Origin: Strigamia acuminata
Lineage: Eukaryota > Arthropoda > Chilopoda > Geophilomorpha > Linotaeniidae
Direction of reading: 5' to 3'
DNA length: 64,000 nucleotides
Assembly (NCBI GenBank): GCA_949358305.1
Contig: OX442314.1
Coordinates: forward strand, 29,559,118 to 29,623,117
Shown here: piece by piece, positions 48,372 through 63,200 of the stretch
How the letters are laid out: each line of letters opens with the position of its first letter
How positions within the stretch are numbered: the first letter of the stretch is position 1
Position numbers and translations under genes: made by a program
The notes under the pieces: model-generated
Database searches by the model: none
Seen by the model: only the letters and a program-made list of their open reading frames with translations
What the model was told of the DNA's origin: nothing

Positions 48372-51300
48372 TGTGGAAACTGGCGGTTTCCAAAGTGAAA
48401 TAATTTAGTTGAGTGTTTTGACCACCGTGGCACAAGTGAAAACTTACTTGTGACCCGGATTAAATGTATTCTTGGAATTTAAGGATTAACTTAATCCTCT
48501 TGTTTTATATATCTAAAATTTTGAATAAAAACTCACTGTCTTTTCAAATGTAACCTTGTCTACATCGTTTCTTTGAGTCTACAACAAACTTCGATCCGAA
48601 TCCGACTCCATCCGTCGTTTTAACAAGTTTTAGGAGTGTTTCATTTATACAAGTTGCTCGTGCAACGTCTCATGGTGCCGAAACCCGGGAAACATTTTTG
48701 AAAACGAACCAGAACGCGAAAAATGGACGATTTGGAGAGAAGTCGTGCACAAAGAGAAACACAGAGAAGAAGCGTGCGTGCGCTTTTTGCGAAATTGAAG
48801 AAAGAAATGGCCGAGGATCCCCTCAACGAGGTACGATTATTATGCATACAAGCCCAACTAATCACAAAACGTTTGAAAATCGATAAACTGGACACAATAA
48901 TCGCCGACGGGATCACCGACGTGAACGAGGTGGACCAAGACGAATTCGAAGCGGAAGAACTACAAGACGAGATGACCGCCGCCCGAATCACACTCGAAGT
49001 CGCCTTGAAAGAACTCGCGCAAACGAAACAAACACCACCACAACAACCACCGCAAGTACCACTCGTAAATATACCACCAGTTAACCCTCTTTTCGTTCCA
49101 CCTGTGCAAAACCCAAATCCAGTCCAACCACAATGCGCAGTGATGAAACTGCCGAAGCTCGAGGTCGCCAAGTTTAAAGGCACACCAGAAACCTGGACGG
49201 GGTTCTGGTCAGATTTTGAATTGAGTGTCCATAATAACGCTTCTTTGCCCAAAACAGCCAAATTTGTGTACCTACGCTCGTTAGTTGAGGGTCTTGCAGC
49301 GAATGCAATCAGCGGACTGACTGTAACCGAGTTAAATTACGACACTGCCATTTCCCTCCTCACAAATCGATTTGGGCAGAAGGAACAAATTGTCGGTGCA
49401 CACATGGCCAAACTGCTCGAAATGCCATCCGTGAAACGAGTAGAAGATGTGGCGGCCCTACGGAGACTCTATGATTTCTGCGACCTGCATGTTAAAAGCC
49501 TCGAAAACCTCGGAGTACCGACGGAAACCTTTGGCCCATTGTTATGCCCAATACTCGCGCGTGCTGTGCCAACCAGCATACAACATGATTTTGCACGTCC
49601 ACGAGGAGATGCACCTTGGGTTGTTAAAGAATTTTTGGACTTTTTTAGATTCGAAGTAGCGATGCGAGAGCGTACAGAAGCCGCAGACAAAACCAACAAT
49701 AAAACACAAGAATCGACGGAAGCCCCGAATACCAAAAAGGAAGAGGTGAAGAAAACCAATTACAAGTCTAATAATCACAGTTCCGCTTCAGCCCTCTCCA
49801 ACATTGTCTACAAATGCACGTTTTGCGAGAAAGAAGATCACAAGAGTCCAGACTGTCCGTTGTCCGTGGAGAAACGAAAGGAAGCGTGTTTCAAGGCCCG
49901 ACGTTGTTATCGATGCTTAAAAGAGAATCATCAGGCTCGCCAATGCAACACCCGATTTAAATGCCGAAAATGTGAGCAGAAACATCACACGTATTTGTGC
50001 GATAAGGAAGACAACAAGAAGACGGAAACAACTTTAACTTCGGCCGTTCAAGAATCAACAAGTACGGAAACCGTGATGTTCCTGCAGGTCGTCGTGTTGG
50101 AGGCCAACGGAAACAACGAGAAGAGAAGAGTCCAATGCTTCTTGGATGGGGGATCCCAAAGAAGCTTTATAACTGAAAAACTGTCGAGAGAACTGCAACT
50201 AGAGAAGATTGGTGAGCAGTCAATCGCCCTCTTGACTTTCGGATCTACTGAACCAACAATTGCCAAACGGAAACAGGTGAAGTTAAGTTTAAATAACTGT
50301 GAAAATAGAAATTGCAATTTAGAAATCAAAGCGCTTGAGTCGCCCTGGATAACTCCGACATTACGAGGAAAACCTGACGAACGAGTATTAGAAAAACTGA
50401 AGAAATACAACATCAAACTGGCTTACGACAACAGCGTTCACAGGGACGACGGCGTTTCCATTTTAATTGGCGTCGACAACTTTTGGAGAGTTACAACGGG
50501 AAAGCAGCAACGCATCGACGAAAATCTCATGGCAATCGAAACCATATTTGGATGGACGTTGCACGGCTCAACCGGAGAGACTGAAACAACCGTGTCGTCT
50601 TTAGTGCGGGTAAACAAGATTTTAATTGCCGATAATACAGATGAACTTTTAGAAAAATTCTGGAACTTGGAATCGATTGGGATTCACCACGAGACTATGG
50701 AACCGGGAATCGATGAAGTGGACACGTTGAAACGATTCAAAGAGCAAATCGAGTGGGTAGATGACCATTACGAAGTGGGATTCCCGTGGAAGATTGACCG
50801 CAAGGAATTGAACGACAATCGAGATGTTGCAAAAAAGCGTTTGTGGAGTTTAATTAACCGTTTTCGAAAAAATCCCAAGTTATATTTAGACTATAAAAAA
50901 GTGATCGACGAACAACTCGCCTCCGGAATCTTGGAAAAAGTTCCGAAGAACTCGAAACCAGACAACCCGTATTATATCCCTCATCGACCAGTAATTGACG
51001 AAACTCGAGCCACAACAAAACTAAGAATTGTGTATGACGCGTCGTCACATGCAAAAGGATGTTTATCACTAAACGACTGTCTGAGTAAGGGTCCGAATAT
51101 GTTACCTCATCTAATAAACATTGTTTTGAAGTTCCGAACCGGCAAATACGGCGCAATCGGCGACATCGAGAAAGCCTTCCATCGAATACATCTCAAGACG
51201 GACGAACGAGACGTCACACGACTTTATTGGATTGAGGACGGGTGGAACGGTGAAGAGTCGGTAAAACTAATTGAATTGCGCCAAACTCGAGTTCCATTTG

Positions 51301-54266
51301 GGACAGGACCCAGTCCATTTTTACTAAATGCAACAGTAAAAGAACACGTCGACAAGTTTGAAGACCAATACCCGGACACATGCGACAAGCTGAAAGAAGA
51401 CTTGTATGTAGACGATTTTGTAACAAGTATTGACAATTCGGAAAAGTTAATTCAAGTTTATGATGAGAGTCGTGAGATTTTACAAGCCGCGAACATGAAA
51501 TTAACCAAATGGAAGTCGAATGATGTGAAATTACAAGAGAAAATTATACGAGATGACCCAGATTGTGACGTGACAGTTTTCCAAAAGAAAACTAAAGTTT
51601 TGGGGGTAGTTTGGGATATTGAGTTAGATAAATTGGGATTAGACATTAGTGCATTGATTAACGAGATTAACTTGACCAAATACACCAAGAGATTTATTGT
51701 AAGAATTACCGCCATGATTTTTGACCCGTTGGGAATGGCAAACCCCTTTGTGATAACTGCTAAAATTATTTTTCAGGAACTTTGGAAATTAAATGTTGGG
51801 TGGGATGACGTCATTCCAGAATATGTGAAGATAAAATGGGAAAATTGGTATGTTCAGATACCCTACCTCGAAAATTTAAATTTAGAGCGCAAATTGTTAA
51901 ATTGGGGAGGAAATTGTAGGAAAAGGATTCACATCTTCTGTGATGCCAGTCCGAGAGCGTATGGCGTAGTAGCCTACACTCGAGTTCTGGACGGAACAAA
52001 TGCTGTTAATATTGATTTTATCATTTCCAAGTGTAGAGTGGCGCCTGTAAAGGAACTAACATTACCAAAGCTGGAACTGATGGGCGCGCTACTGGCAACA
52101 AGACTGATTCCAACATTGAAAGCGACTCTTGGGTGTGAGGATTTCACAATTTGGACCGATTCCAAGATAGTTTTGCACTGGATCCGCGACACCAAGAACC
52201 GACCAGCGACATTCGTGTACAATCGTGTACGAGAAATTGTCGAGAATACATCGAGAGACGATTGGCGCCACTGCCCTGGGAAGGATAATCCAGCCGACCT
52301 GGTTACGAGGGGAGTGAACGTAAAACAGCTCACCGAAGAACCATTTTGGTTGAAAGGACCGGCGTGGCTTGCAGACAACGAATCGAGATGGCCAAATGAA
52401 GACGTGAACGTGAATCCAATCATCGAGGACGACGAAGAAGAAGTAAAAGTGACATTAATAACAATTGCAGAACCAGACATCGATTACACTCGATTTAGCA
52501 CTTGGAAGAAATTAAAGAGAGCCACCGCTTGGACGTTTCGATTCATAACAAATCTGAAAATGAAAACTCGAAATGGTGAACCGTTAACAAACAACGAACT
52601 GAAACTAAGTGAACAATATTGGGTGAAATACTTGCAGCAAACCAACTTCGGAGATGAACTTAAACAATTAAAAAACAAAAAACTGTTGCAAAAAACCTCG
52701 CTAATATTTAAACTTGCGCCTATTCTAGATGACAACGAAATAATTCGAGCAACCCACAGATGGCAACTGGCAGACGTGCCTCGAGACGTTCGAGAGCCCT
52801 GTATTCTTCCTCATTCGCACCCGATTACCAAACTAATCATACGTGGTGAACACGAGAGATTACTCCACGGTGGACTGGCCGACACACTAGCCAGTTTTCG
52901 AGAGCAGTTTTGGGTATTACGAGCGCGAAAAACCATCAAGAGTGTAATCAACAAATGCGTGCAGTGCAGGAAAGTACAGGGGCGGCTGGCTAAAGAAAAG
53001 TGGGGTTTACTGCCTGTGGATCGAATTACACCTTGTGAACCTTTTGCAATTTGTGGTATTGACTTTGCCGGACCTCTCTACACCAAGTTAGGGGCAAAAA
53101 CGTATATTGCGCTGTTTACATGTGCAGTCACGAGAGCAGTCCACCTTGAGTTGGTTTCGAATTTGTCAACTGAGCGTTTCATAGATGCGATGAAGCGTTT
53201 TATTTGTCGGCGAGGAATCCCCAAAACGATATATTCCGATAATGCGAAAACATTTATACGAGCAGATAAGGAGTTGAATTTATTTTTAAAAAGTTTGCCA
53301 GAAGACCAGTTTCAGGGATTCGTTACGGAGAAACAAATTAAATGGAAGTACATAGTTGAGACCGCACCTTGGTGGGGCGGTTTCTGGGAGCGCATGGTGC
53401 GTTCCGTAAAACTTACATTGAAGAAAACGATCGGGAAAAACTCGCTTGACTACGAAGGACTTGTTACGATTTTGGCAGAGGTTGAGGCCGTTGTAAATTC
53501 GAGGCCTTTAACCTATGTGTATGATAATCCTAGTGAGCAATTACCCCTTTCCCCTTCTCATTTTTTAATAGGAAGACGAATATCATTCCTGCCAACACTA
53601 CAGAAGTATTCAACCGACACGGGATCGAAGGAAATTGTTTTGAGAGCGTGGAAATATCGTCAGACGTTGCTGAGTCGGTTTTGGGATCGTTGGACCAAAG
53701 AATACCTCATTGAGCTTCGACAACATCGTGGAAATACAAGTCAAACGAAATTTGATGTTGGCGACGTCGTCATCATCGAAGACCAGAACAAACCGAGAAT
53801 GACGTGGAAGCTGGGCCGCATCACCTCCGTGAAGGAAGGACGAGACGGTTTGATTCGCTCCTGCGAAATTCGGATGTCGAATGGAACTCTGCTTCGAAGA
53901 CCCATCCAGAGACTGTGCAACCTCGAAGTAGAAACCGAAGTTCCAGTCCGCCGGGACGGGGGGACTGTGGAAACTGGCGGTTTCCAAAGTGAAATAATTT
54001 AGTTGAGTGTTTTGACCACCGTGGCACAAGTGAAAACTTACTTGTGACCCGGATTAAATGTATTCTTGGAATTTAAGGATTAACTTAATCCTCTTGTTTT
54101 ATATATCTAAAATTTTGAATAAAAACTCACTGTCTTTTCAAATGTAACCTTGTCTACATCGTTTCTTTGAGTCTACAACAAACTTCGATCCGAATCCGAC
54201 TCCATCCGTCGTTTTAACAAGTTTTAGGAGTGTTTCATTTATACAAGTTGCTCGTGCAACGTCTCA
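48372..54266 (+). mobile_element. Complete BEL/Pao LTR retrotransposon
   Basis: The element is 5895 bp. Two 301-bp LTRs, TG..CA, are identical by eye; a GTCAT duplication flanks them. A primer site adjoins the 5' LTR, a purine-rich tract precedes the 3' LTR, and a single uninterrupted ORF has all BEL domains in order. Identical LTRs imply very recent insertion. No env-like gene is present. A solo LTR of the same family at 37445 shows earlier activity. Confidence 0.96.
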
Positions 54267-57200
54267 GTCATTAATCATGCATTTTTTTCTCCTTCACTTT
54301 CTTCACTGTTTGTTTTTTCCTTCTTAAGATTTTTGATTTTTATATTTGGAAATGTGGACAGCCTTAGTAAAGTTTAATAAATAGAAAATTCCACTTTCTA
54401 AATGCCTTTATTAGTGATTAAATTATGTTTTGGAATTGAGCCAAGTGATTGTTTTAATTGATTTACACATCTTGAAGGTGTATAGCTTCTGGTTTTACTC
54501 TAATGCTGAGTGATGCCACAAATGACCTGACCACAGCTTAAGGGACTGTGAAAAAAGGTGAGCAGTCTTCAAGTTGATTTAAAAGCTACTCAATTATTGC
54601 TTTTAAATGGGAGTTTGCACTGTTGGATGCTTTGTTTGTTTGTCTCTTTGGTTTGATTATGGAAAATTGAAATTACATTCTCTTTAATTGCACATTTTAT
54701 TTATGTTGGTAATATTTTATTGATATTTCTATAAACAACCCAATTCTAGAAGATTAGTTTGCTCAGATGCACACACTCATTTTTACCTGAAATGCAGAAG
54801 GTAATTTGTTTAGATATATGTTTCAATGTCTTATGGCTCTTCGTGGCTTTAAATTTAACAAATCATTAGAGTTATTCCAAAAGACTACTAAAATGGATGG
54901 CATAAATTTTCTCTTATAATTAAGCTTGATGAAGATGTCAAGATGCAGTGAAGAATAATTAATCATTTTAAAGATACAGTAAGTCCCCTACATACAAACG
55001 AGTTCCGAAAAAATGTTGAATTATTCGTGATTCTAGAAAAGGTGTACAAGGTGGAAAATTTTTTAATGAAGAATTAAAGAAAACATTTTTAATCTTATTT
55101 TTTTATTATTTTTTTCCTAGTGACTAGGTTCACGTCCGACGTTAACGTATTATTTTCATGACGCACTGTGATTGGTTGAGGGATGCATTGAATTACGAAC
55201 TGGAAATACACAGTTTGGTCTACTTTGCCAAAAACGGATATGATTAGGTCTGGGGGGGGGGGGGGGGGGTCATAAATAAATTTAGTTAGTATTGTTTTGA
55301 GAACCAAAGTATATTTTTATTGTTCAAACTGTAAGTCTTAGAAATAAGCAACCGATCGCGATAATTCTTTTTATTAGATTGTAAAAGTGAGATCGCGACA
55401 GTATTACCATCGTAACTGTTACTTTCTTAGTCAATAAATTCATTTGCAAGCACAGTTTCTCAAAGTTAATTGCCCAGTATTAATAAATTCTGACAATACT
55501 AGGACTATAGTCAAGACAGTCATTAGTGCACTGCTTGCTTGACCTTTAAGCATTTATGAAATAAGTGTACTGACATTCAAAAAGCTATTGTTTCAATGCA
55601 ATAATTCACTCTAATATGCTGTAACTGCTGCTGCCTCCAAATATCCCTTCAGTTGCGGAATGGAAATATTTTAAAAGACTGCATTTAGGTCATTAGTGCA
55701 AGTTGGCTTTCGGCTTCTTTGGCGGTTGACTTGTTTACCATAAAGACATGTCAGCTGTGGAGAGTAAAATGCTGATCACATACTTTCTGAGTCAGTGTGA
55801 ATTTGGTATTCAAAAACCTTGCGATTCTTAAACCAGTTGCTGCTTGAGTCAAGTTTATCTTGGAACTGACCATTGTTACAGCAATATCTCAGTATCAAGG
55901 AATGCAGTGGATTACCTGTTTTTTAGATGTGAGTAAAAGAGATGTCTTCTTTTATAGCTGCTAAAGTTGACCTTTATTGGATCACAAATTGAATGCTGTT
56001 TAGCATTCCAAATTGAATCAGACAGTAGAAGCACACAAAGGGACTTGTTGTCTGTTTTCTTAAAGAATGTGGACATAGCTTTACTTCAGACAAATGTAAT
56101 TAACTTACAATGCAAGCATTGTCTGCAATAATTCCATTAGAACATATTCAGCATCTTTTGTACTCTGACAAACAGGAGGTGCATTTTCATCTAGGACTTT
56201 CCTCAACACTTTGCATTTTCATTAAATTCAGACAATTATCTTCTTGGATGAGTTAAAGTACAATTTCCAACTGTGAATACAGTCCTCTACATACGAACAT
56301 TTCAGTTGCAAACTTCCAGAGATACAAACTTCAAATTTTGCGGTATCGCGTAAGTTACCGGTAGTTTGTCATAAATAAACACATTCTGTCAACTTCCTTT
56401 TAGTAAAGGATTGCGAGTTTTGATCTTCCAGACCGGCTTTTATGAAATTGCATCTTTAATAGGCGAGGGTTTAATCTATCTCTCTTTAATACCTTGAAGG
56501 TTGTTTACACCCAAGTTTTTCTACTTAAGGTGTTACTACAGTAATCACCATCGCACAACTGTTTATGGCAACCTAATCGATTGGGATGAAGGTAATATCT
56601 GTAGCCACAAGACGTTTTTTGTTTAAAATGTGGGAGATGAAATGGAAGTGAAGATTTTTTAAAACCAATTTCCCAAGAGAACAAGGATTTTTAATATGCC
56701 AGAACTCAGCTTGTTGCCACTCCATCTTTTTTTTTTTTATATATTTTTATTTTATAAGATACGGTAAGTGCTCTGAATGATGGAGTTGCTATGCAGTGAT
56801 GTTTGTCTATAACTTAGTTATTTCACTATAGGGAAAATGAAATCTGGAGTTTGCGTCAGTCATTTTTACATCATTTATTCAAATTCTGATTGACTAAAGA
56901 AAGTAACAATTAGAAATTGGATTTCTATATACTTTTTTTTTTCATTTTGTGAATTAAAAGGTACATTTTTTTGTATCATGCATATCTTATTTCTGATGAG
57001 AAGAAATTGCATTCCATTGCTTATGTGAATTGACATGCAGAAGCTGGTGGGTGGAGATTTTCTCATCTTAATGAAGAATGGAGCAATTTGAGCAGCAGTT
57101 AAGGTCTGATATTGGTTTTATGTTATTTTTTAGATCAAGTGCTCATTAAAATATGAAATTTAGAAAAAAGTGTTTTAGTTTTAGAAAATGGATTTTATTT

Positions 57201-60200
57201 TAACATCGATAAACTTGTGGTGACCCAGAAGGCAGTGTGTCAACCTCGGAGACATTCCATGGGTGACCCCCTTCTGTGCCACACCATTATTTTTACTACG
57301 ATATTTTATTACACACACATTTAGTACTAATTTGATGGTGCGCTACAACTTTGTAATTGGAAATTTTGCTCTATCTCGACCAGCTAACGAGTTGGCAAAT
57401 AAAAAGTCCATTATTGCATGTCTGGCATAAAATTTGACTACCCTATTGGATTCGTTATCCCTACTTTGCTATAGGATAGTCTACTTGGTTTTTTGAAAAA
57501 GCATATACTTATTCTGGAAATTGATTGTAACGTCTTAAACGAAAACAGAAAATTAAGCCGAAACTACAGAAGAATATAAAGAGCAAAAGTAGACTGAGAA
57601 TTCATCAGCTTCACTGCATGAAAGTGCATTGTGCTCCAGGAGAGGCCATTAGGCGGCATAAAAGCTTTGCAGTCTTTTTGAAATGTATTTTGAATCCTTT
57701 GTTGTCTGTGGGTACTTCATTATTCAAAAATGTCGTGAGATCTCATAAAATTAATCAAATTTGTTCTAATCTTGTCAAACCCTATTGTGAAATCAAATAA
57801 CTGACTAAATAGCATTTTGGGATTTCATCACAAACAAGATTTTGTCGTTTGAATTTGATTTATTCATGTGGTGTGCTGAAGTTAATCCTTTCTTCTGTTG
57901 GCATTTAAATTCCCAATGACAGTAAATCATGGTCAGCGTGTACGGTGTACTATAATTGAAAATGTAGAAACTTAACAAGAAAAGAAAAGACGTACCTCGG
58001 GGAGGACAGTTAAAACCATTTTATTAGCATAAGCCAAAAGCAGCCATGTTGAAAAGATAGATAGCAATTAAGTGATAAATTGAAAATATTATTAGTTGTT
58101 TCTTTTTTAAATTCCAATTTATAACTACGGTATTTAAATATTGGTGTAAACTGTAAATGAAAAATATACATGTCATTTGTAAGCTTGTGTACCACACAAG
58201 ATTTTATGGAATAATAGTTTGCCCAGGTTGGTCATTTTTTGGTCTTTTCGGCCTCCATTTCCAAGATTGGACAAGGGATGATGTAACCTCGTGGGCCCAT
58301 GGTCCATCGTAATCCACAATATGATTATGGTATGTATAGGGAAGGGGAAGGATCCATATGCTAGCAAATACTCTATGTCAGTGTTGGTTTGGGGATGCAA
58401 AAGGTTGGGAATTGCTAATCCATTAAAGAAATAATGGATCCGTATGTTTACAGAGACATTTTATACTTTAAGCGGACTGAAAAGGGACACTTTGTAAAAA
58501 CTGGCGTTGTTAGAAATAGCAAGGTCGCACGAGTTCGAGAGGAATAGCGCGATGCAGCAGAGAGAAGCCAACCTGCAGGAGGGGCTTTTGAGCGATATTG
58601 AATGAAGCATGATCGGAAGTGCTGTAAAAGTGTCATAAATTATCTTGTTTCACCCTTTGTTCCCCTGAATTTGTATTTGCGATCATGAGAAATTACAATA
58701 AACTTGTTCTCAATTCAAAAAAGACATGTTTTATTTCGCTCATCTAGAAATCAGTAAAAATCAGTAAATATACACAGTTTTCGATAAAAAGTATTTCACA
58801 CCAAAAGAAAATTTAAAAAAAAAATTTAATGGTCTTCTCAGTTATTTTAACCTTCATCCAATTGAACATTTATGAGATGATTTCTTGATTTGGACCAAAA
58901 CGTTCCTCTAGAATTGAGAAAAAATGTTCCATGATTGAAATTAGCATTTCTAGATGTTTGGTGTAAAATATCCCCATCAATGCTGCTGAAATTGCTTGAA
59001 AGTATATGGCTGAATAATTCAAAGCAATACTATAAACTAAAGGATGGCAAACAAAGCATTAACAGACATTGTTGTAAGGATTCTTGATGGTTAACACAGT
59101 TTGTCACTTCACAAAATAATTTTTTTCTCCAGAACTAATAGTGATAGACTTTCATAAAATTTTAGATGAATAAAGCGAAATGTTGGACAAGTATTGAGTT
59201 AAAATTTCATTCGCTTTCCTTTTTGTTAACTTAGTTTCCCCCCCCCCCCCCCCCCCCCCCACTGTAGAACTAACAGTATGTTGCAATATTTCAATACATT
59301 TTGAAATGCATGCTCAGTGTGTTTACAAGCATATGTTTTTGACAAATATGATTTCATTTCAATGTTTTGTTGTCGTGACGTAACGTCAGCAGGTGCAAAT
59401 TGCACTGTGAGTTTGTTGTTTTATTACGTTGACAGAATACTTATTTACTTATACAAGTATTTGTTTTTTTAATGTTATTTGGTTATATTTATGCTAATTT
59501 AAAAATTCATTATCCTCATTACAACTCATTATTCCAACATCTACGTACAAGCAAAGGGAGATTTATCTGTTAAGTATTGAGAAGAGTGGTTTCATTGGAT
59601 TAGACGATGAGACAAAGGTTTTTCTCCCTTTCTTTTTAATTGCAGACATGGATGACAATTTGTATCTATTAGCGACTGGAACAGTTTATCATGTTGATTA
59701 CCTGTTTCCATTAGAACACAGAAATTAAGCAACCTCATGCCTGATCTGTACTGGGAATTCGAGTTTTTTTTTTATCCTTGTTTGATTCAAGGTACGGCTC
59801 CCGCCATGCGTCTCTAATCCGGTTTTCTATGGTTTCTCTTGATTTACCCAGTTCTCGGCACAAACAAAATATATTTGAACAATATTTGTAGAAATTTATT
59901 TTCTTAAATTGACACACACAACATTTTTCAAATTCAGTTTGTTGGTATTTTTCCTGAATTGTTTTTAGTTTTATCGACCTGCATAAGATGCTTTACCTTT
60001 CCAGATTTGTGTTTAAATCGACTTCAACAAGCGTTTGAACTTGTATTCAAGAATATTTTGTGGCATTCAAAATTGATTGTCTATTTTGTTAAGCAGACAC
60101 TTTTGTTTTCATTTATCTTTCTCTGATTTAAATAAAGAAGGATAAATGTATGAATGATATTCAGAGGATCAAAGGTGAGCCTGCAATTCCAGCAGGGTGC

Positions 60201-63200
60201 TTATTACATCACTTGTAATTGGCTGCAGCTAGGCCATTAATCAAATTGTGACATTTTTAAGACTCATCTTGTCACTCATTTGTCCTGCTCTTCAAAGGCG
60301 AGCCAAAAGCCATGGTGATGCAAACAAGATGCATGGAAATTAATTATGATGCATGGGAGCTTAAGTTTGGTTTCTTTAACGCTTAATCTTGGCTCAGGAA
60401 GAAAGAGGGTTGAAATATTAATTCTGAAGAATTGCTTCATTCATCATGAGTTGCAACTTGCTGGTCTCCTTCCTCTTGGATTTTGAGTGCAAATAAGGAT
60501 AGCAATAAATTAATAAAAATTGCCAACATTTCTCTGCAAACCCCAGAGCTGAGAAACATGGAAAAATTTCTTTACATCATTTGCTACTCTGGAGTTTTTA
60601 AGAAGTTTTATAACTTAGTTTGGGGTGGTGGTTGAAATGAAGAAAAAGTGAGAACATAATGTGTGGATTTATTATTTATGATAATTTGAACAAAGTTTGC
60701 ATACGATGGCTACCGGACAAGATGATAATTCACTAAAACGATGTTTGACTAGTTTTTTTTTTCTATTTTATTTTATTTTATTTTTTTAAGTTGGAACTTT
60801 TCGGAGCGTCATTCCGATAAAAGATTTGGAGACGAACATCGTTTCGGTTTAAAATCATCAGGCAATAAAGAAATCTATGTTCTGTATACAGGGTGGAGGA
60901 AAAGTCTGTTCCCACAACAATATTTCAGAAGAGAAGAATATTTCCTGAATTTATAATTGGGTCATATACGAAGTTGGCCATGCTGAAATTAATGGTGATC
61001 CCGAACTTGACCTTGATAACTGGGATCAAGGTCATTCACTTTTTAACTTTTAAACTCTTTGAGATAGAGAAAAAAAGTCAATTGCAAAGTTGTAGAGCAC
61101 CATTTGTTTAGTCAATATCCACTTTTAAATCTTATTGTTACCTCATCTTATCTTGTGAAAAAAGTGAAAACATAAATTTCAAAACTCAACAAAAAAATTC
61201 TAACAAAAAAATCAGAAACTGAGAAAAATAAAATTTCACAACTGAAAAAAGTGAAATTTCAATCAAAAAATGGAAATTTTCAATAAAAAAATGGAAATTT
61301 CAATGAAAAAATGGAAATTTCAATAAAAAAATGGAAATTTTAATGAAAAATAGAAATTTCAATGAAAAAATGGAAAATTTAATGAAAAAATTGGAATTTT
61401 AATCAAAATATGCTAAACAATTGTAATAAAAGCCGCCTTCGATTAAGAGCCGCGGCTCAGGATGCCCGTTTTGAATAAGAGCCATGGCTGTTACTCGAGA
61501 AAATACGGTTTTATTTAATTTAACAATTAATTTATACATTTTTTTAAACACCCTTAGTGACCCTCTGTATATTGTCGGGCAGGTTCTACTTGGGCCACCC
61601 GATAAAATACAATGGGACAGGAGAGAAACAACGCATCAACCAAGGGTAGTTGAACATAATTTAAAAGTGAAAGCTTACACAAGCAACGAAAGTGAGGTAT
61701 GATTAAAAAATCAATACGTGTATTGAATATTTTGGTAGTAAAACATGCGTTTTATCGCTTTTTTGTTTTACGACTTGATGTCACGCAACGATAAACTGGA
61801 TAATATTTTAGTTTTGCCAGTTATTCGCAATGATGTTGCCACCAAACCGGTCCGCAGTTGCTCCGCCGGATCTAATGAACAGTCCCAATGAAAAGACCAA
61901 TACGAAACATGAAAAACCTGCTGAGAAAATTGAATTTCTGGGATTGAACAAATTATTTGATCATTCGTACAGTCCCTTTTACAAATTTGCCTGGTTTCTA
62001 ATCGTCACAGCTTGCTTCACTTGTTGCATCTACCAGATTTTTAGTAGTGTGAGCACTTACCTCGAAGACTCGATTACAATGGCAGTGGAATTCAGACCAC
62101 AGACCTATTTCTCATTTCCTTCGGTCACTTTTTGCAATATGAAAATAGTGCACTTAATGTGGAATTCTTCAGGGCGTATGGTTAATCAAAATGGTCTCAT
62201 CAGTACTGACCAATTATGGAATACAATTGGTAGAATGAATCCTGAGGAGTTGAGCGTCACGGTGGTGGTAAGTACAGATAATTAATAAAATGTCAACAGT
62301 GTCAACAATTGGTAGAAAAGGACCTGTTAAAACTATACGAGGTTGTGTTTAATTTTTTACAATTGAAATTTTGTTTTTAATCCAGTGCGGGGAAGAAACG
62401 GGGATCAACTGTACTGGACCAGAGATTTCTCTAATGAAAACTGATTTAATAAAAGCTGATTTAATAAAAGCTGAATCTGTGAACACAGTGTTAGGAAATT
62501 GTCTGATGCTTACCATGAGTAATACATCTAAAACAAACGTTTTTAAGGACAAAGTTTGCACTAAAAGGTTATGCTGGAGTTTTAAGGGGTAGAAAATCTT
62601 AATTCAGAATAATTAATTAAATAAATAACTTCTTATAATTATAAATTTCTCGCAAAAAAATTATCTTATTGAAGAAAATTGTTATTCCTAAATGCTTTAA
62701 GCCTCCAAGACCAAGGGTTAAGAGGATCTCTGGGGAAGAGATGTTTCACTAACAATCGAAAAACCTGTGCAAACTTTGTTTATAACAGTGTATTCAATCT
62801 GTAGCTGGAAAACAATGTCTTTTGTTTGTGGTATTTAATTATAGAGCGTGAAATGAAGTACAAGGGTCCATTCACTTATATCAAATTCAAATGGAACTTT
62901 ACAGTTAACAACACCTATAAATATAATTCATCACTTGAAAATAAATTGTCTGTAAGTTTTAAGCAGAAATGTCGCAAGATTTAAATATTCAATTAGTACT
63001 TTCCACTTGTAGTTTCACCTACACAATGATACATTCAAGCATGTCTATGATGGCTTAGTAACAGCTGAAGATTGTCTTATCGGTTATACTACAAAATATC
63101 GAGTAATTGAAAAACAGGTGTCGGCAAGTTTAATGACAATTTTAAACTGACTTTTCTAATATAGTTAGTGTTAGTGTGTCCGACCTAGGACGATTATGCT